This document shows, one piece after another, positions 1-8,046 of a DNA stretch of 64,000 bases (position 1 is its first letter; the number at the start of each line of letters is the position of its first letter). Source of the stretch: Streptomyces sp. NBC_00576 (GTDB lineage Bacteria > Actinomycetota > Actinomycetes > Streptomycetales > Streptomycetaceae); NCBI RefSeq assembly GCF_036345175.1, contig NZ_CP107780.1, positions 4,526,001-4,590,000 on the forward strand, given 5' to 3'. A program made the translations under genes and the position numbers. The notes under the pieces were generated by a model. That model saw only the letters and a program-made list of their open reading frames with translations. It did no database searches and was not told where the DNA came from.

Positions 1-1128
1 ACCGGCACCTACGACCTCAGCGTCTTCGCCAACTCCTACAACCTGGACGGCCGGGTGAGGGAACAGGGCCCCACCAACGTCTTCCTGCGCGTGGACGGCA
101 AGGACCCGCAGGAGCTGCGCCTGACGCTCGGCTACAAGTGGGTGGTCTGGGGCCACACCGACACCACCGTGAAGCTGACTGCCGGCAAGCACAAGATCAC
201 GCTCGCCGCGAAGGACGCCGACCTGGGCGTCACCAAGGGCGACGCGATCATCGACAAGATCGACCTGGCCCTGCGCGACGACAACGTGACCCGGCCGGCG
301 ATCTACGAGGCCGAGTACGCCACCCTCACCGGAACCCGGCCCGGCTACACCCACCCCGAAGCCTCGGGACCGGGCGCGGTGCCGCTGCCCAAGGGCGCCT
401 CCGCGACCTTCTGGGTCCACTCCTCCACCGACGGTGAGGCGACGGTCTCCCTCGACCACCTCGGCGGCGGCAAGGCGAAGGTGTCCCTCAACGGCGACAC
501 GCTCGATATCCCCAAGGTGGGCGCCGGCAAGAAGGGCACGGACGTCGTACGGGTTTTCCTGTCCGCGGGCATCAACAAGATCACCGTCACCGGCACCAAG
601 AAGAACCTGGTCCTCGACCGGCTGCGGGTCGCGGCGTCGAGCGGCAACCTGGCGACCAAGGTGTACCAGGCGGAGGGCGGCACCCTGAGCGGCGCCGCCA
701 AGGCCACCGAGGCGTACACCTTCGCCACCGGCGGCAAGGCGGTCACCGACATCGGAGACGGAAAGGCCAACGCCCTCACCCTCGACATCGTCGCCAAGCG
801 GGCCGGACAGCACGCGGTGACCATCCGCTACTCCAACGCCGAACAGGCACCCGCCACCCACTACAACCCCGACCCGATCGCCCGCCACGCCGACCTCTCG
901 GTCAACGGTGGACCGGCACGCCAGATCCTGTTCCCGACCACCTTCCACTTCAACAGCTTCCGTGACCTGACCGTCCCGGTCACCCTCAAGAAGGGCACGA
1001 ACCGACTCACCTTCACAGCCGAGGAGCTGCCCGACTTCAACGGCGACACCTACAACCAGTACGACCAGCGATCCCCCTACGCGCCGGTGATCGACCAGGT
1101 CGCCGTCACACCGCTGACGGAGAAGTAG
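1..1128 (+). CDS. Secreted carbohydrate-binding (CBM6/35-like) protein, 3' end only
   Basis: The reading frame is already open at base 1 and the visible 375 residues are the C-terminus of a larger protein. The sequence consists of beta-rich modules. Each begins with a YEAEYATLTG- or YQAEGGTLSG-like segment, the usual opening of CBM6/CBM35-type carbohydrate-binding domains, so at least two complete modules follow a partial one. No catalytic motif is visible, so the enzyme class must lie upstream of the window. The family normally tethers extracellular glycoside hydrolases to plant or microbial polysaccharide. A strong hairpin follows the stop codon. The GTG at base 55 is internal, because the frame continues upstream in coding sequence of the same character. 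The nearby rhamnosidase and MFS genes suggest a carbohydrate-utilisation neighbourhood, but no operon link is visible. Confidence 0.8.
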   Translation, partial: TGTYDLSVFANSYNLDGRVREQGPTNVFLRVDGKDPQELRLTLGYKWVVWGHTDTTVKLTAGKHKITLAAKDADLGVTKGDAIIDKIDLALRDDNVTRPAIYEAEYATLTGTRPGYTHPEASGPGAVPLPKGASATFWVHSSTDGEATVSLDHLGGGKAKVSLNGDTLDIPKVGAGKKGTDVVRVFLSAGINKITVTGTKKNLVLDRLRVAASSGNLATKVYQAEGGTLSGAAKATEAYTFATGGKAVTDIGDGKANALTLDIVAKRAGQHAVTIRYSNAEQAPATHYNPDPIARHADLSVNGGPARQILFPTTFHFNSFRDLTVPVTLKKGTNRLTFTAEELPDFNGDTYNQYDQRSPYAPVIDQVAVTPLTEK

Positions 1129-1148
1129 CAGCCCGGCTCATCGGAACG

Positions 1149-1183
1149 CCCAGGTGCCAACCGGACCCCGGTCGGCACCTGGG
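1149..1183 (+). terminator. Intrinsic terminator-like hairpin
   Basis: Perfect 10-bp arms CCCAGGTGCC and GGCACCTGGG, with a further inner ACCGG/CCGGT pairing, lie 21 bp after the stop of the carbohydrate-binding protein gene. There is no U-tract, as is usual for Streptomyces terminators. Confidence 0.75.
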
Positions 1184-1694
1184 TTCGACGGATTCCGTGG
1201 CTCCGGAGTGGATCGGCCTTGCCGCAACTACCTCTCAAGCGAGCAGGCCCAACCGCACCCACAGCTCAAGACAGTCGGCCCACGGTTATTCGATCTGTTG
1301 GTCGTTGATGGACCGCATTGAGTCAGAACTGCGATCGGGAGGCGGTCGCTTTTCGAGGTCGATTCTCTATCGTGGGTTCTGTCTGCCGCTGTCGTTCTAC
1401 ACGGCCGACGAAGAACACGTCTTCCGGCCGTATCGCGGGGGTCGAGAACTTCGTGATTCTGCGACCCGTTTCCGTTGCGCCGCCGAGTCGGCCGATCGAT
1501 GACGAAATGGGCGTCACGCGGCGGTCCGCACGCGACTGCAAAGCAGGCCCGCGCCCAGCCTCATACGAAGCCCGTCAGACACAGCCCCGGCGCATAGAGG
1601 CGATCCGCCCGGTCAGCCGCTCATCGTCCGTGACAGCGAGGCCTCCGGCGTGGCAGAGAGCGAGGCCCAACCACCCCGGAGGCCTCACCTTCGG
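1184..1694. other. Intergenic stretch without a recognisable gene
   Basis: Open frames exist on both strands because of the high GC content. None has a plausible ribosome site together with recognisable protein character. Local AT content near 1280-1480 is higher than in the genes around it, suggesting decayed or foreign DNA. I see no RNA gene or repeat. Confidence 0.5.
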
Positions 1695-1874
1695 TCATCG
1701 AGGAACACAGGTCGATCCGTTGAAGACGGAGCCTGCGGAGCAGCTCGTCGAGCCGTGCACAGAGCCCGCGTAGGCCGGCGCCTGCGAGAACAGCGCGGCT
1801 CCGAGGATGCCGCACACCGCGGCGGCCATCACGGCCGCCTTACGGGGTTTGCTGAGGATTGCACTCAGGCTCAG
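1695..1874 (-). CDS. Possible small secreted peptide (59 aa)
   Basis: A frame of 59 codons opens after an in-frame TAA. It reads as a signal peptide: basic SKPRK at the N-terminus, a hydrophobic stretch rich in Ala, Gly and Leu, and an APAYA cleavage-like site. A short mature part of about 23 residues follows, rich in Ser and Gly, with two Cys (TSCSAG and STCVPR). The best ribosome site (GAGAGG) would serve a CTG start at 1874, which is unusual. GTG at 1832 and ATG at 1829 are alternatives but would shorten the basic N-region. I do not recognise a family. The signal-peptide architecture argues for a real gene, and the poor start codon argues for a remnant. Confidence 0.4.
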   Translation of the reverse strand: MSLSAILSKPRKAAVMAAAVCGILGAALFSQAPAYAGSVHGSTSCSAGSVFNGSTCVPR

Positions 1875-2176
1875 TTACCTCTCGACGCAATAGATGGCGT
1901 GTTGGCCTCGCCAGGCAACGACCATTCTCCAGTGCCAGTGCCGGTAATGCTGCTGCGGGACCGCAGCAGCGCCTGTACGGGGGCGAGAAGAGGAACTGAC
2001 GCAGGCAGCGTCGGGCATCACACAACGACTTGCATCGCAACACCGCTCGCGACCGCAATGGCCGCGAGCCCTGCCGGGGAACGCATCCTGGACGCCGATA
2101 CCGGCGGAATCAGCGGCTGCTCGTGCCCGGCGCGAGCAGCCGCCTCAGTCGTTTCGGAGACTGCGCCGCACAGCGG

Positions 2177-3157
<981 letters not shown>

Positions 3158-3265
3158 CAGGTATTCCTTGCGGTAGCGATCGTCAGGCCCAGTCGGTGAT
3201 CATGACCTGTAAATGCATGATCAGTGCGGTGCGGTGGGCCCGCCATCCAGACAACCACCCGAGGA

Positions 3266-3400
3266 CCTCGCGCGGGCGCCCGTACGGGGGCCTGTTCTTC
3301 CGGGGGTCTGGCAGTACCCCTTTCACGGGGGAAGAGGGGCGGAGGTCCGCCGTACGGTGAGTGCATGGACCGCAGCACCCAGATCCGTGAGTTCCTGCGC
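3266..3400 (+). repeat. Copy A of an inverted duplication (XRE promoter plus 5' end)
   Basis: This stretch matches the reverse complement of 6729-6850 with only a handful of substitutions, one single-base indel and one 12-bp indel (A is longer). It covers the upstream region and the first 11-12 codons of an XRE regulator gene. The inverted copies are about 3.3 kb apart. Confidence 0.9.
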
Positions 3401-3457
3401 AGCACGCTGCCTGACATGTCGGGGGCCGCCGACGGGTCGTCGCTCCGCGGGCTGTGA
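3365..3457 (+). pseudogene. 5' fragment of an MmyB-type XRE regulator gene
   Basis: The first 12 codons (MDRSTQIREFLR) differ from the start of the intact regulator at 5877-6764 by a single residue, after which similarity ends abruptly. The frame stops after 30 codons with no helix-turn-helix. The promoter-side DNA is also conserved with the intact copy. This is a truncated duplicate rather than a functional gene. Confidence 0.8.
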
Positions 3458-3554
3458 CGGGCACCGCCCGACAGGTCATCAGACGCGGTCGGTCACACGT
3501 CGTCGTGGGAGCCATGCGTCCCATGAACGTCTCAAGGAAGGACTGCGCCCAGCC

Positions 3555-4931
3555 GTGGTCATCGTCGTCCCCCTCGTCTGGATCGCGCTGCTGACGGCGT
3601 TCGGCGCGCTTCACCTGTACGCCTGGCGCCGTCTCGTACGCGACACGACACCCCTGGGCTCGCTCCTGCGGCGAGCCGGAAGCTCTGTCTTCGTGGCCGG
3701 GCCGCTGCTGACCGTTGGCGCCCTGGCAGCCGAGACGAGAGCCCCGTTCCTACTCGAACAGAGCCTTGCCTGGCCTGGGTACCTGTGGATGGCGCTGTTC
3801 CTGTACCTCGTGCTCGCGCTGCTCGCGGGTGAGGCCGTCCGGCCTGTGCTGCGGCGCCTCCTCGTACGGCGGGACACCGGCACGCACGAGGACACCCCCG
3901 TGGCGGTGGGGACTGTCGCCACCCCGCCCGGCGGGTCCAGGGCGGATCGGAACCCGGAACTCGTCGCCCCCGTGGAGCCCAGGCTGGTGACGGACGCGCA
4001 CGGCGGGTCCGGAACCGTCACTCCGGACATCGCGGCACCCGAAACCGTGGCGGAGCACCCGCGCACACCTGAGGTCGGTTCCCCGCCGCGCCCCGGAACG
4101 GCGAGTACCTCGCGTCGCCTGTTCGTCTCCCGTGTCGTGGGCGGTACCGCCGCGGCCGTCGCCGTCGGCACGGTCGGCCACGGTACGTACAGCGTGCTCC
4201 GCGGCCCCAAGGTGAAGCGCCTCACGGTTCCGCTGGCCAAACTCCCGCGCAGCGCGCACGGGTTCAGGATCGCCGTGGTCAGCGACATCCACCTCGGCCC
4301 GGTTCTGGGCCGCGGCTTCGCCCAGAAGGTCGTCGACACGATCAACGCCACCCAGCCCGACCTCATCGCCGTCGTCGGCGACCTGGTCGACGGCAGCGTC
4401 GAGGACCTCGGCCGGGCCGCCGAACCCCTAACACAGCTGCGAGCGCGCCACGGAGCGTTCTTCGTCACCGGCAACCACGAGTACTTCTCCGGCGCCGAGC
4501 AATGGGTCGAGAAAGTGCGGGATCTGGGATTGCGGCCGCTGGAGAACGCCCGCACGGAAATGCCCGGCTTCGACCTGGCGGGTGTCAACGACCTGGCCGG
4601 CACGGATGAGGGCCAGGGCCCCGATTTCACCCGGGCCCTCGGCGACCGCGACCGCTCCCGCGCCGCCGTCCTCCTCGCCCACCAGCCCGTCGTCATCCAT
4701 GACGCCGTCCGTCACGGCGTCGATCTCCAGCTGTCCGGCCATACCCACGGCGGCCAGCTGTGGCCCGGCAACCTCATCGCCGAACTGGCGAACCCGACGG
4801 TCGCGGGCCTGGAACGCTACGGCGACACCCAGCTCTACGTCAGCCGCGGCGCCGGAGCCTGGGGCCCGCCGGTCCGCGTAGGCGCGCCCTCGGACATCAC
4901 CGTTGTTGAACTCGCCTCGAGTCAGGCCTGA
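3555..4931 (+). CDS. Membrane-anchored metallophosphoesterase
   Basis: This 458-residue protein has two or three N-terminal membrane helices (starting VVIVVPLVWIALLTAF), a Pro/Glu-rich linker, an RRLF segment before another hydrophobic stretch, and a calcineurin-like metallophosphoesterase domain. The dinuclear metal-site motifs are all present: SDIH (Asp244, His246), GDLVDG (Asp276), GNHEY, AHQP and GHTHGG (His396, His398). The catalytic domain should sit outside the membrane; substrates of this YkuE/YaeI-like family are usually phosphodiesters or lipid-linked phosphates. GTG 3555 is chosen because hydrophobic coding character starts there and AGGAAGGA lies upstream. The long open frame further upstream covers the duplicated XRE promoter and is not coding. 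The next gene is convergent. Confidence 0.85.
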   Translation: MVIVVPLVWIALLTAFGALHLYAWRRLVRDTTPLGSLLRRAGSSVFVAGPLLTVGALAAETRAPFLLEQSLAWPGYLWMALFLYLVLALLAGEAVRPVLRRLLVRRDTGTHEDTPVAVGTVATPPGGSRADRNPELVAPVEPRLVTDAHGGSGTVTPDIAAPETVAEHPRTPEVGSPPRPGTASTSRRLFVSRVVGGTAAAVAVGTVGHGTYSVLRGPKVKRLTVPLAKLPRSAHGFRIAVVSDIHLGPVLGRGFAQKVVDTINATQPDLIAVVGDLVDGSVEDLGRAAEPLTQLRARHGAFFVTGNHEYFSGAEQWVEKVRDLGLRPLENARTEMPGFDLAGVNDLAGTDEGQGPDFTRALGDRDRSRAAVLLAHQPVVIHDAVRHGVDLQLSGHTHGGQLWPGNLIAELANPTVAGLERYGDTQLYVSRGAGAWGPPVRVGAPSDITVVELASSQA

Positions 4932-5108
4932 TTCAGCCTCGGCCTTACCAACCGCAGTAGCTCGTTGACTGGCTCTGAACTGCGACGATTCGTAGATTGC
5001 GTGTCTGCGAGGGGAGTTGCAGCCGTTGCCGGAACTCGGTTGAGTGATGTCATGCCTGGGCTCTATCGGGTACGGCGGCCGGTCTCGGCCCGCCGGGATG
5101 ATGAGCGC

Positions 5109-5570
5109 CTACGGTGCGAGGGTGTCCACGCGGATCATGGTCTGCTGACCGGTCGCGACGAGTTTGGCCTGCCCGTCGCGTATTCCGAACACTTCCAGTC
5201 GGCACACGGTGAGCGTACGTCCTGACTTCAAGACCGTGCCCACCGCTTCGATCTGATCGCCAAGGGCGGGCGAGAGGAGGTTGAGCTTGTACTCGACGGT
5301 GAGGCCTTCGCTGTTCTCGGGGAACAGGGTGAGTGCGGCATAGCCGCCGGCACTGTCCGCGATGGCGCTGGTGGCGCCGGCGTGGATATAGCCGTGCTGC
5401 TGGGTCACTTCGGGTCGGCTTGGCAGGACGATACGAACACGGCCCGGGGCAATTTCGGTGATCTCAGCGCCGAGGTGGCGCATTAGGCCCTGGCGGGCGA
5501 AGCTGTCCCGGACGCGCGCCTGAGTCTGAGGGCTCGCTTCTTGCTGTTCCTGCGCGGGGTGCTCTCGCAT
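5109..5570 (-). CDS. PaaI-type hotdog thioesterase
   Basis: This 153-residue protein has the length and pattern of a single-hotdog-fold acyl-CoA thioesterase. The helix segment GYIHAGATSAIADSAGGYAA carries the HG...A..D-type active-site pattern, and TVEYKLNLLSPALGD forms the following strand. Members hydrolyse aryl- or acyl-CoA in the cytosol. AAGGAG lies directly before two consecutive ATGs (5573 and 5570); the second has the better spacing. It stands alone, convergent with the metallophosphoesterase gene and followed on the same strand by no clear partner. Confidence 0.85.
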   Translation of the reverse strand: MREHPAQEQQEASPQTQARVRDSFARQGLMRHLGAEITEIAPGRVRIVLPSRPEVTQQHGYIHAGATSAIADSAGGYAALTLFPENSEGLTVEYKLNLLSPALGDQIEAVGTVLKSGRTLTVCRLEVFGIRDGQAKLVATGQQTMIRVDTLAP

Positions 5571-5649
5571 CATTCTCCTTCATGGTGCCGCCACGCGGGC
5601 TGGGATCACCAGCCAGCCGGACGCGGCGCGGGGCATCGGATGGGTGAGA

Positions 5650-5811
5650 TTAGCGTTCCAGGAGCCGCTTGCCCGCCTCGTTGTGGCTGTTGCTGGCTGC
5701 TGGGCTGGCTGCCGGGGTGAGGTTGTCGAGATTGGCGAGCTGGTCGGCACTCAGTTCGATGCCGGGCAAAACGGTGCTCCCCACGGCGCCATCGAAAGTG
5801 TCGGCGCCCAT
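5650..5811 (-). pseudogene. C-terminal fragment of an aldo/keto reductase
   Basis: About 38 residues beginning GIELSADQLANLDNLTPA and ending in SHNEAGKRLLER closely match the C-terminus of the intact AKR at 2177-3157 (GIELSAAQLDRLNNLTPA...RHNEASM). The upstream part of the frame has no similarity and the catalytic barrel is absent. It lies directly downstream of the intact XRE gene on the same strand, so it is the leftover of a second AKR gene. Confidence 0.75.
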
Positions 5812-5876
5812 GACGGCGCGATGGCATCGGCAGTATCGAGGCCTCGCAGCACGGTGGCGCAGTCGCCTTGCGATGG

Positions 5877-6764
5877 TCAGTCGGCTGGTTTGTGTGCCTG
5901 TTCGGGGGCGAGTGGTGCGGCGGTAGGGGTGTTGGTCCAGCTGGCGAGGATGCCGATGGCCTCGGCGGAGGGGGACGCAGGTTCGGGGGTGTAGATGATG
6001 AGGTTCTGGTCTGCGTCGCCTTCGACGGCGAGGACGACGTACTCAAGGGTGAGGTCGCCGACGAGGGGGTGGTGGAGGCGTTTGCTGCCGGTGGTGTGGG
6101 CGAGGACGTCGTGGTCGGCCCACAGACGGCGGAAGGTGTCGCTGTGCAGGGACAGCTCGCCGATCAGCTCGGTGAGCTGCGGGTCGTCGGGATGGCGTCC
6201 GGCGTACAGGCGCAGCGTGGCCACACAGTCCCCGGCAACGCGTTCCCAGTCGGTGTACAACGCGGAGGCGGCCTCGTCGAGGAAGACGAAGCGTGCGGCG
6301 TTGCGCTCGCGGTGGGGCCGGGCCTGGAAGTCCGCGATGAGGGCGTAACCGAGTCGGTTCGCCGCCAGGATGTCCATGCGCCGCCCCTGCACCATGGCGG
6401 GGACTGCGAGTGCGTCCAGCGCCCGGTACACGGCCGGGCGCACGCGCTGCGGCGCCGGTGGCCGCCGACTCCGTGCACGGGCCGCGGTGGGCCGGGCGAG
6501 ATCGAAGAGGTGGGCGCGTTCGGTGTCGTCCAGCTGCAGGGCGCGGGCAACGGCATCCAGGACGGTTTGGGAGACGCCCTGGGAGCGGCCCCGCTCCAGA
6601 CGGACGTAGTAGTCGACGCTGACCCCGGCGAGCTGGGCGACCTCCTCGCGGCGCAGCCCCGGCACCCGACGGGCGCCCGGATGCGGGGCGAGGCCGGCCT
6701 GCTCGGGGGTGACCCGGGCCCGGCGGGTGCGCAGGAACTCACGGATCTCGGTGCTGCGGTCCAT
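5877..6764 (-). CDS. XRE-family regulator with MmyB-like ligand-binding domain
   Basis: This is a 295-residue transcriptional regulator. The N-terminal helix-turn-helix (about residues 35-85, with GLRREEVAQLAGVSVDYY and RLERGRS) is followed by the MmyB-like sensor domain (ILAANRLGYALIADF, RFVFLDEAA, DWERVAGDCVATLRLYAG, HPLVGDLTLEY). Such proteins are common in Streptomyces beside oxidoreductase genes and usually repress a neighbouring or divergent gene. The ATG at 6764 is shared with the truncated copy at 3365. A perfect inverted repeat at 6797-6812 in its leader is a likely autoregulatory site. The divergent partner is lost; a HAD-family remnant occupies its place. Confidence 0.9.
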   Translation of the reverse strand: MDRSTEIREFLRTRRARVTPEQAGLAPHPGARRVPGLRREEVAQLAGVSVDYYVRLERGRSQGVSQTVLDAVARALQLDDTERAHLFDLARPTAARARSRRPPAPQRVRPAVYRALDALAVPAMVQGRRMDILAANRLGYALIADFQARPHRERNAARFVFLDEAASALYTDWERVAGDCVATLRLYAGRHPDDPQLTELIGELSLHSDTFRRLWADHDVLAHTTGSKRLHHPLVGDLTLEYVVLAVEGDADQNLIIYTPEPASPSAEAIGILASWTNTPTAAPLAPEQAHKPAD

Positions 6765-6850
6765 GCACTCACCGTACGGCGGACTTCCGCCCCCTCACCC
6801 CTTGAAAGGGGTACTGCCAGACCCCCGGAAGAACGGGCGCCCGCGCGAGG
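6729..6850 (-). repeat. Copy B of an inverted duplication (XRE promoter plus 5' end)
   Basis: This is the parental-looking copy, leading into the intact XRE gene, and it matches 3266-3400 in inverted orientation. Similarity ends near 6850, where the coding-like HAD remnant on the other strand begins. That marks a rearrangement junction. Confidence 0.9.
6797..6812. promoter_or_regulatory. Inverted repeat, probable XRE operator
   Basis: ACCCCTTTCAAGGGGT has perfect 7-bp arms and lies about 32 bp upstream of the XRE start codon. In the truncated copy (around 3318-3333) the right arm is altered, consistent with loss of selection there. Binding by the adjacent regulator is inferred. Confidence 0.5.
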
Positions 6851-6858
6851 CCGCGCGA

Positions 6859-7214
6859 GCGGTGGGCGGTGGTGAGATCCGGGGTCACCGTCCTGGCCCG
6901 GGCCCGTCTCACGGCGGCGGGACTGCCCGCACCGCGTACTCATCACCGTGGGCGACGTGAGTCACGGTAAACCGGCGCCCGACGGCTACCGCTCGGCGGC
7001 GGAGAAGCTGGGCTTCGCCGCAGCGCGGACTGTCGTCTTCGAGGACAGCACCGCGGGGGGGGCGAAAGCCGGAGCCGCGGCGGGCGCGACCGTCATCGGA
7101 GTCGGGCAGCGCGGCCTGGCCACCGACGCCACCATCGTCGTCCGCGACCTGCGCGGCCTGACATGGCGCGACGGCGTCCTCAGCCTCGCCGCCGCGGACC
7201 TGCTGCGGTTCTGA
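6859..7214 (+). pseudogene. C-terminal half of a HAD-family phosphatase, frameshifted
   Basis: From about 6859 one frame reads like the middle of a HAD sugar phosphatase (RWAVVRSGV..., then LTAAGLPAPR). Near 6932 the similarity moves to another frame (VLITVGDVSHGKPAPDGYR). This gives HAD motif III (the Lys of GKPAP) and motif IV (VVFEDSTAGGAKAG), then ends normally at LLRF. A one-base deletion in the CCGCGTACT stretch explains the shift. The N-terminal half, with the nucleophile Asp, is missing. The break coincides with the edge of the inverted duplication. Translation from the GTG or ATG near 6948 would give an inactive fragment. Confidence 0.75.
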
Positions 7215-7371
7215 CCCTGCCCTACGCATCCGCCGTGGGGCGCCGGACGGACTACCCCGTTCGCCGACGGACTGCGCGCCGCCGTCCTCACCGACGCCGC
7301 ACCGGCCTCGGCGACGTCGTCCTCGTGGTCCGGTGTTCCGCCGGCACGACGTGAGCCCCGGTCATGGAGGA

Positions 7372-7387
7372 AGTGATCAGCCTCACT
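7372..7387. promoter_or_regulatory. Possible TetR operator
   Basis: AGTGA-6 bp-TCACT lies 11 bp upstream of the TetR start at 7399, in the position expected for an autoregulatory site. The arms are only 5 bp, so this is a weak call. Confidence 0.3.
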
Positions 7388-7398
7388 ACTATGGACGA

Positions 7399-7992
7399 AT
7401 GGGCAGCAACGGCCGCGTCCGCGGCTCAGGCGACGGACGCGAGCGCATTCTCGTGGCGGCACTGGAGGTGTTCTCCGCACGCGGCTTCCGTGCGGGAAGC
7501 CTCAATGACATCGCGGAGGCGGCAGGGCTGACGCGGGCCGGGCTGCTCCACTACTACCCGAGCAAGCAGGCCGTACTGCTGGCGCTTCTGGAGCACCGGG
7601 ACGCCGAGCTGCAGGTCGCCGAGCCCGAGCTGGGGATGACGCTGCTCGAGGTCCTGGAGAACATGGACGCCTTCACCGCTCAGGCCGTCGGAAACCGGGC
7701 AATGGTCCAGCTTGCGCACATCCTCACCGCGGAGGCCTCGGGTGAGGAGCACCCGGCCAGGGAGTGGGTCGCCCGGCGGTACGCGACGCTGCGTGGCGCG
7801 CTGGCGGATGCCGTACGGCGCTCGGTGGACGCCGGTGAACTGCGTGCGGACGTGGACCCGGAGGCGTTCGCGGCGCTCGTCCTGGCCGTGGGCGAGGGGG
7901 CGGAGAACCAGTGGCTGGTGAGCCCGGACACGGTGGATCCGGTCACGGTGATTCGGCAGTTGCGCCTGCTGTGTGAGGCGGCCAGGCCCTGA
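7399..7992 (+). CDS. TetR-family transcriptional regulator
   Basis: This is a 197-residue regulator. The N-terminal DNA-binding domain is typical: RERILVAALEVFSARGFRAG, NDIAEAAGLTRAGLLHYYPSK, then the helix AVLLALLEHRD. The ligand-binding half (from about residue 75) resembles the TetR_C_6 type found near sugar and oxidoreductase genes. The ATG at 7399 is placed directly before the conserved N-terminus; longer starts would read through the leader. No strong ribosome site is adjacent. It ends convergent with the rhamnosidase operon, whose control is a plausible but unproven role. Confidence 0.85.
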   Translation: MGSNGRVRGSGDGRERILVAALEVFSARGFRAGSLNDIAEAAGLTRAGLLHYYPSKQAVLLALLEHRDAELQVAEPELGMTLLEVLENMDAFTAQAVGNRAMVQLAHILTAEASGEEHPAREWVARRYATLRGALADAVRRSVDAGELRADVDPEAFAALVLAVGEGAENQWLVSPDTVDPVTVIRQLRLLCEAARP

Positions 7993-7994
7993 CG

Positions 7995-8029
7995 GATCGT
8001 CCGCCCGGCGAGCCGCCGGACGGACGATC
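7995..8029. terminator. Bidirectional terminator
   Basis: Arms GATCGTCCGCCCGG and CCGGACGGACGATC pair at 13 of 14 positions around a 7-nt loop. They lie between the convergent TetR gene (stop at 7992) and rhamnosidase gene (stop at 8047). Confidence 0.85.
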
Positions 8030-8046
8030 TTCCTGAGTTCCTCGGA

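Noticed and set aside
3213..3554. N-terminal extension of the metallophosphoesterase frame
   Set aside because: It covers the duplicated XRE promoter and the truncated XRE fragment; hydrophobic coding character begins only at the GTG at 3555.
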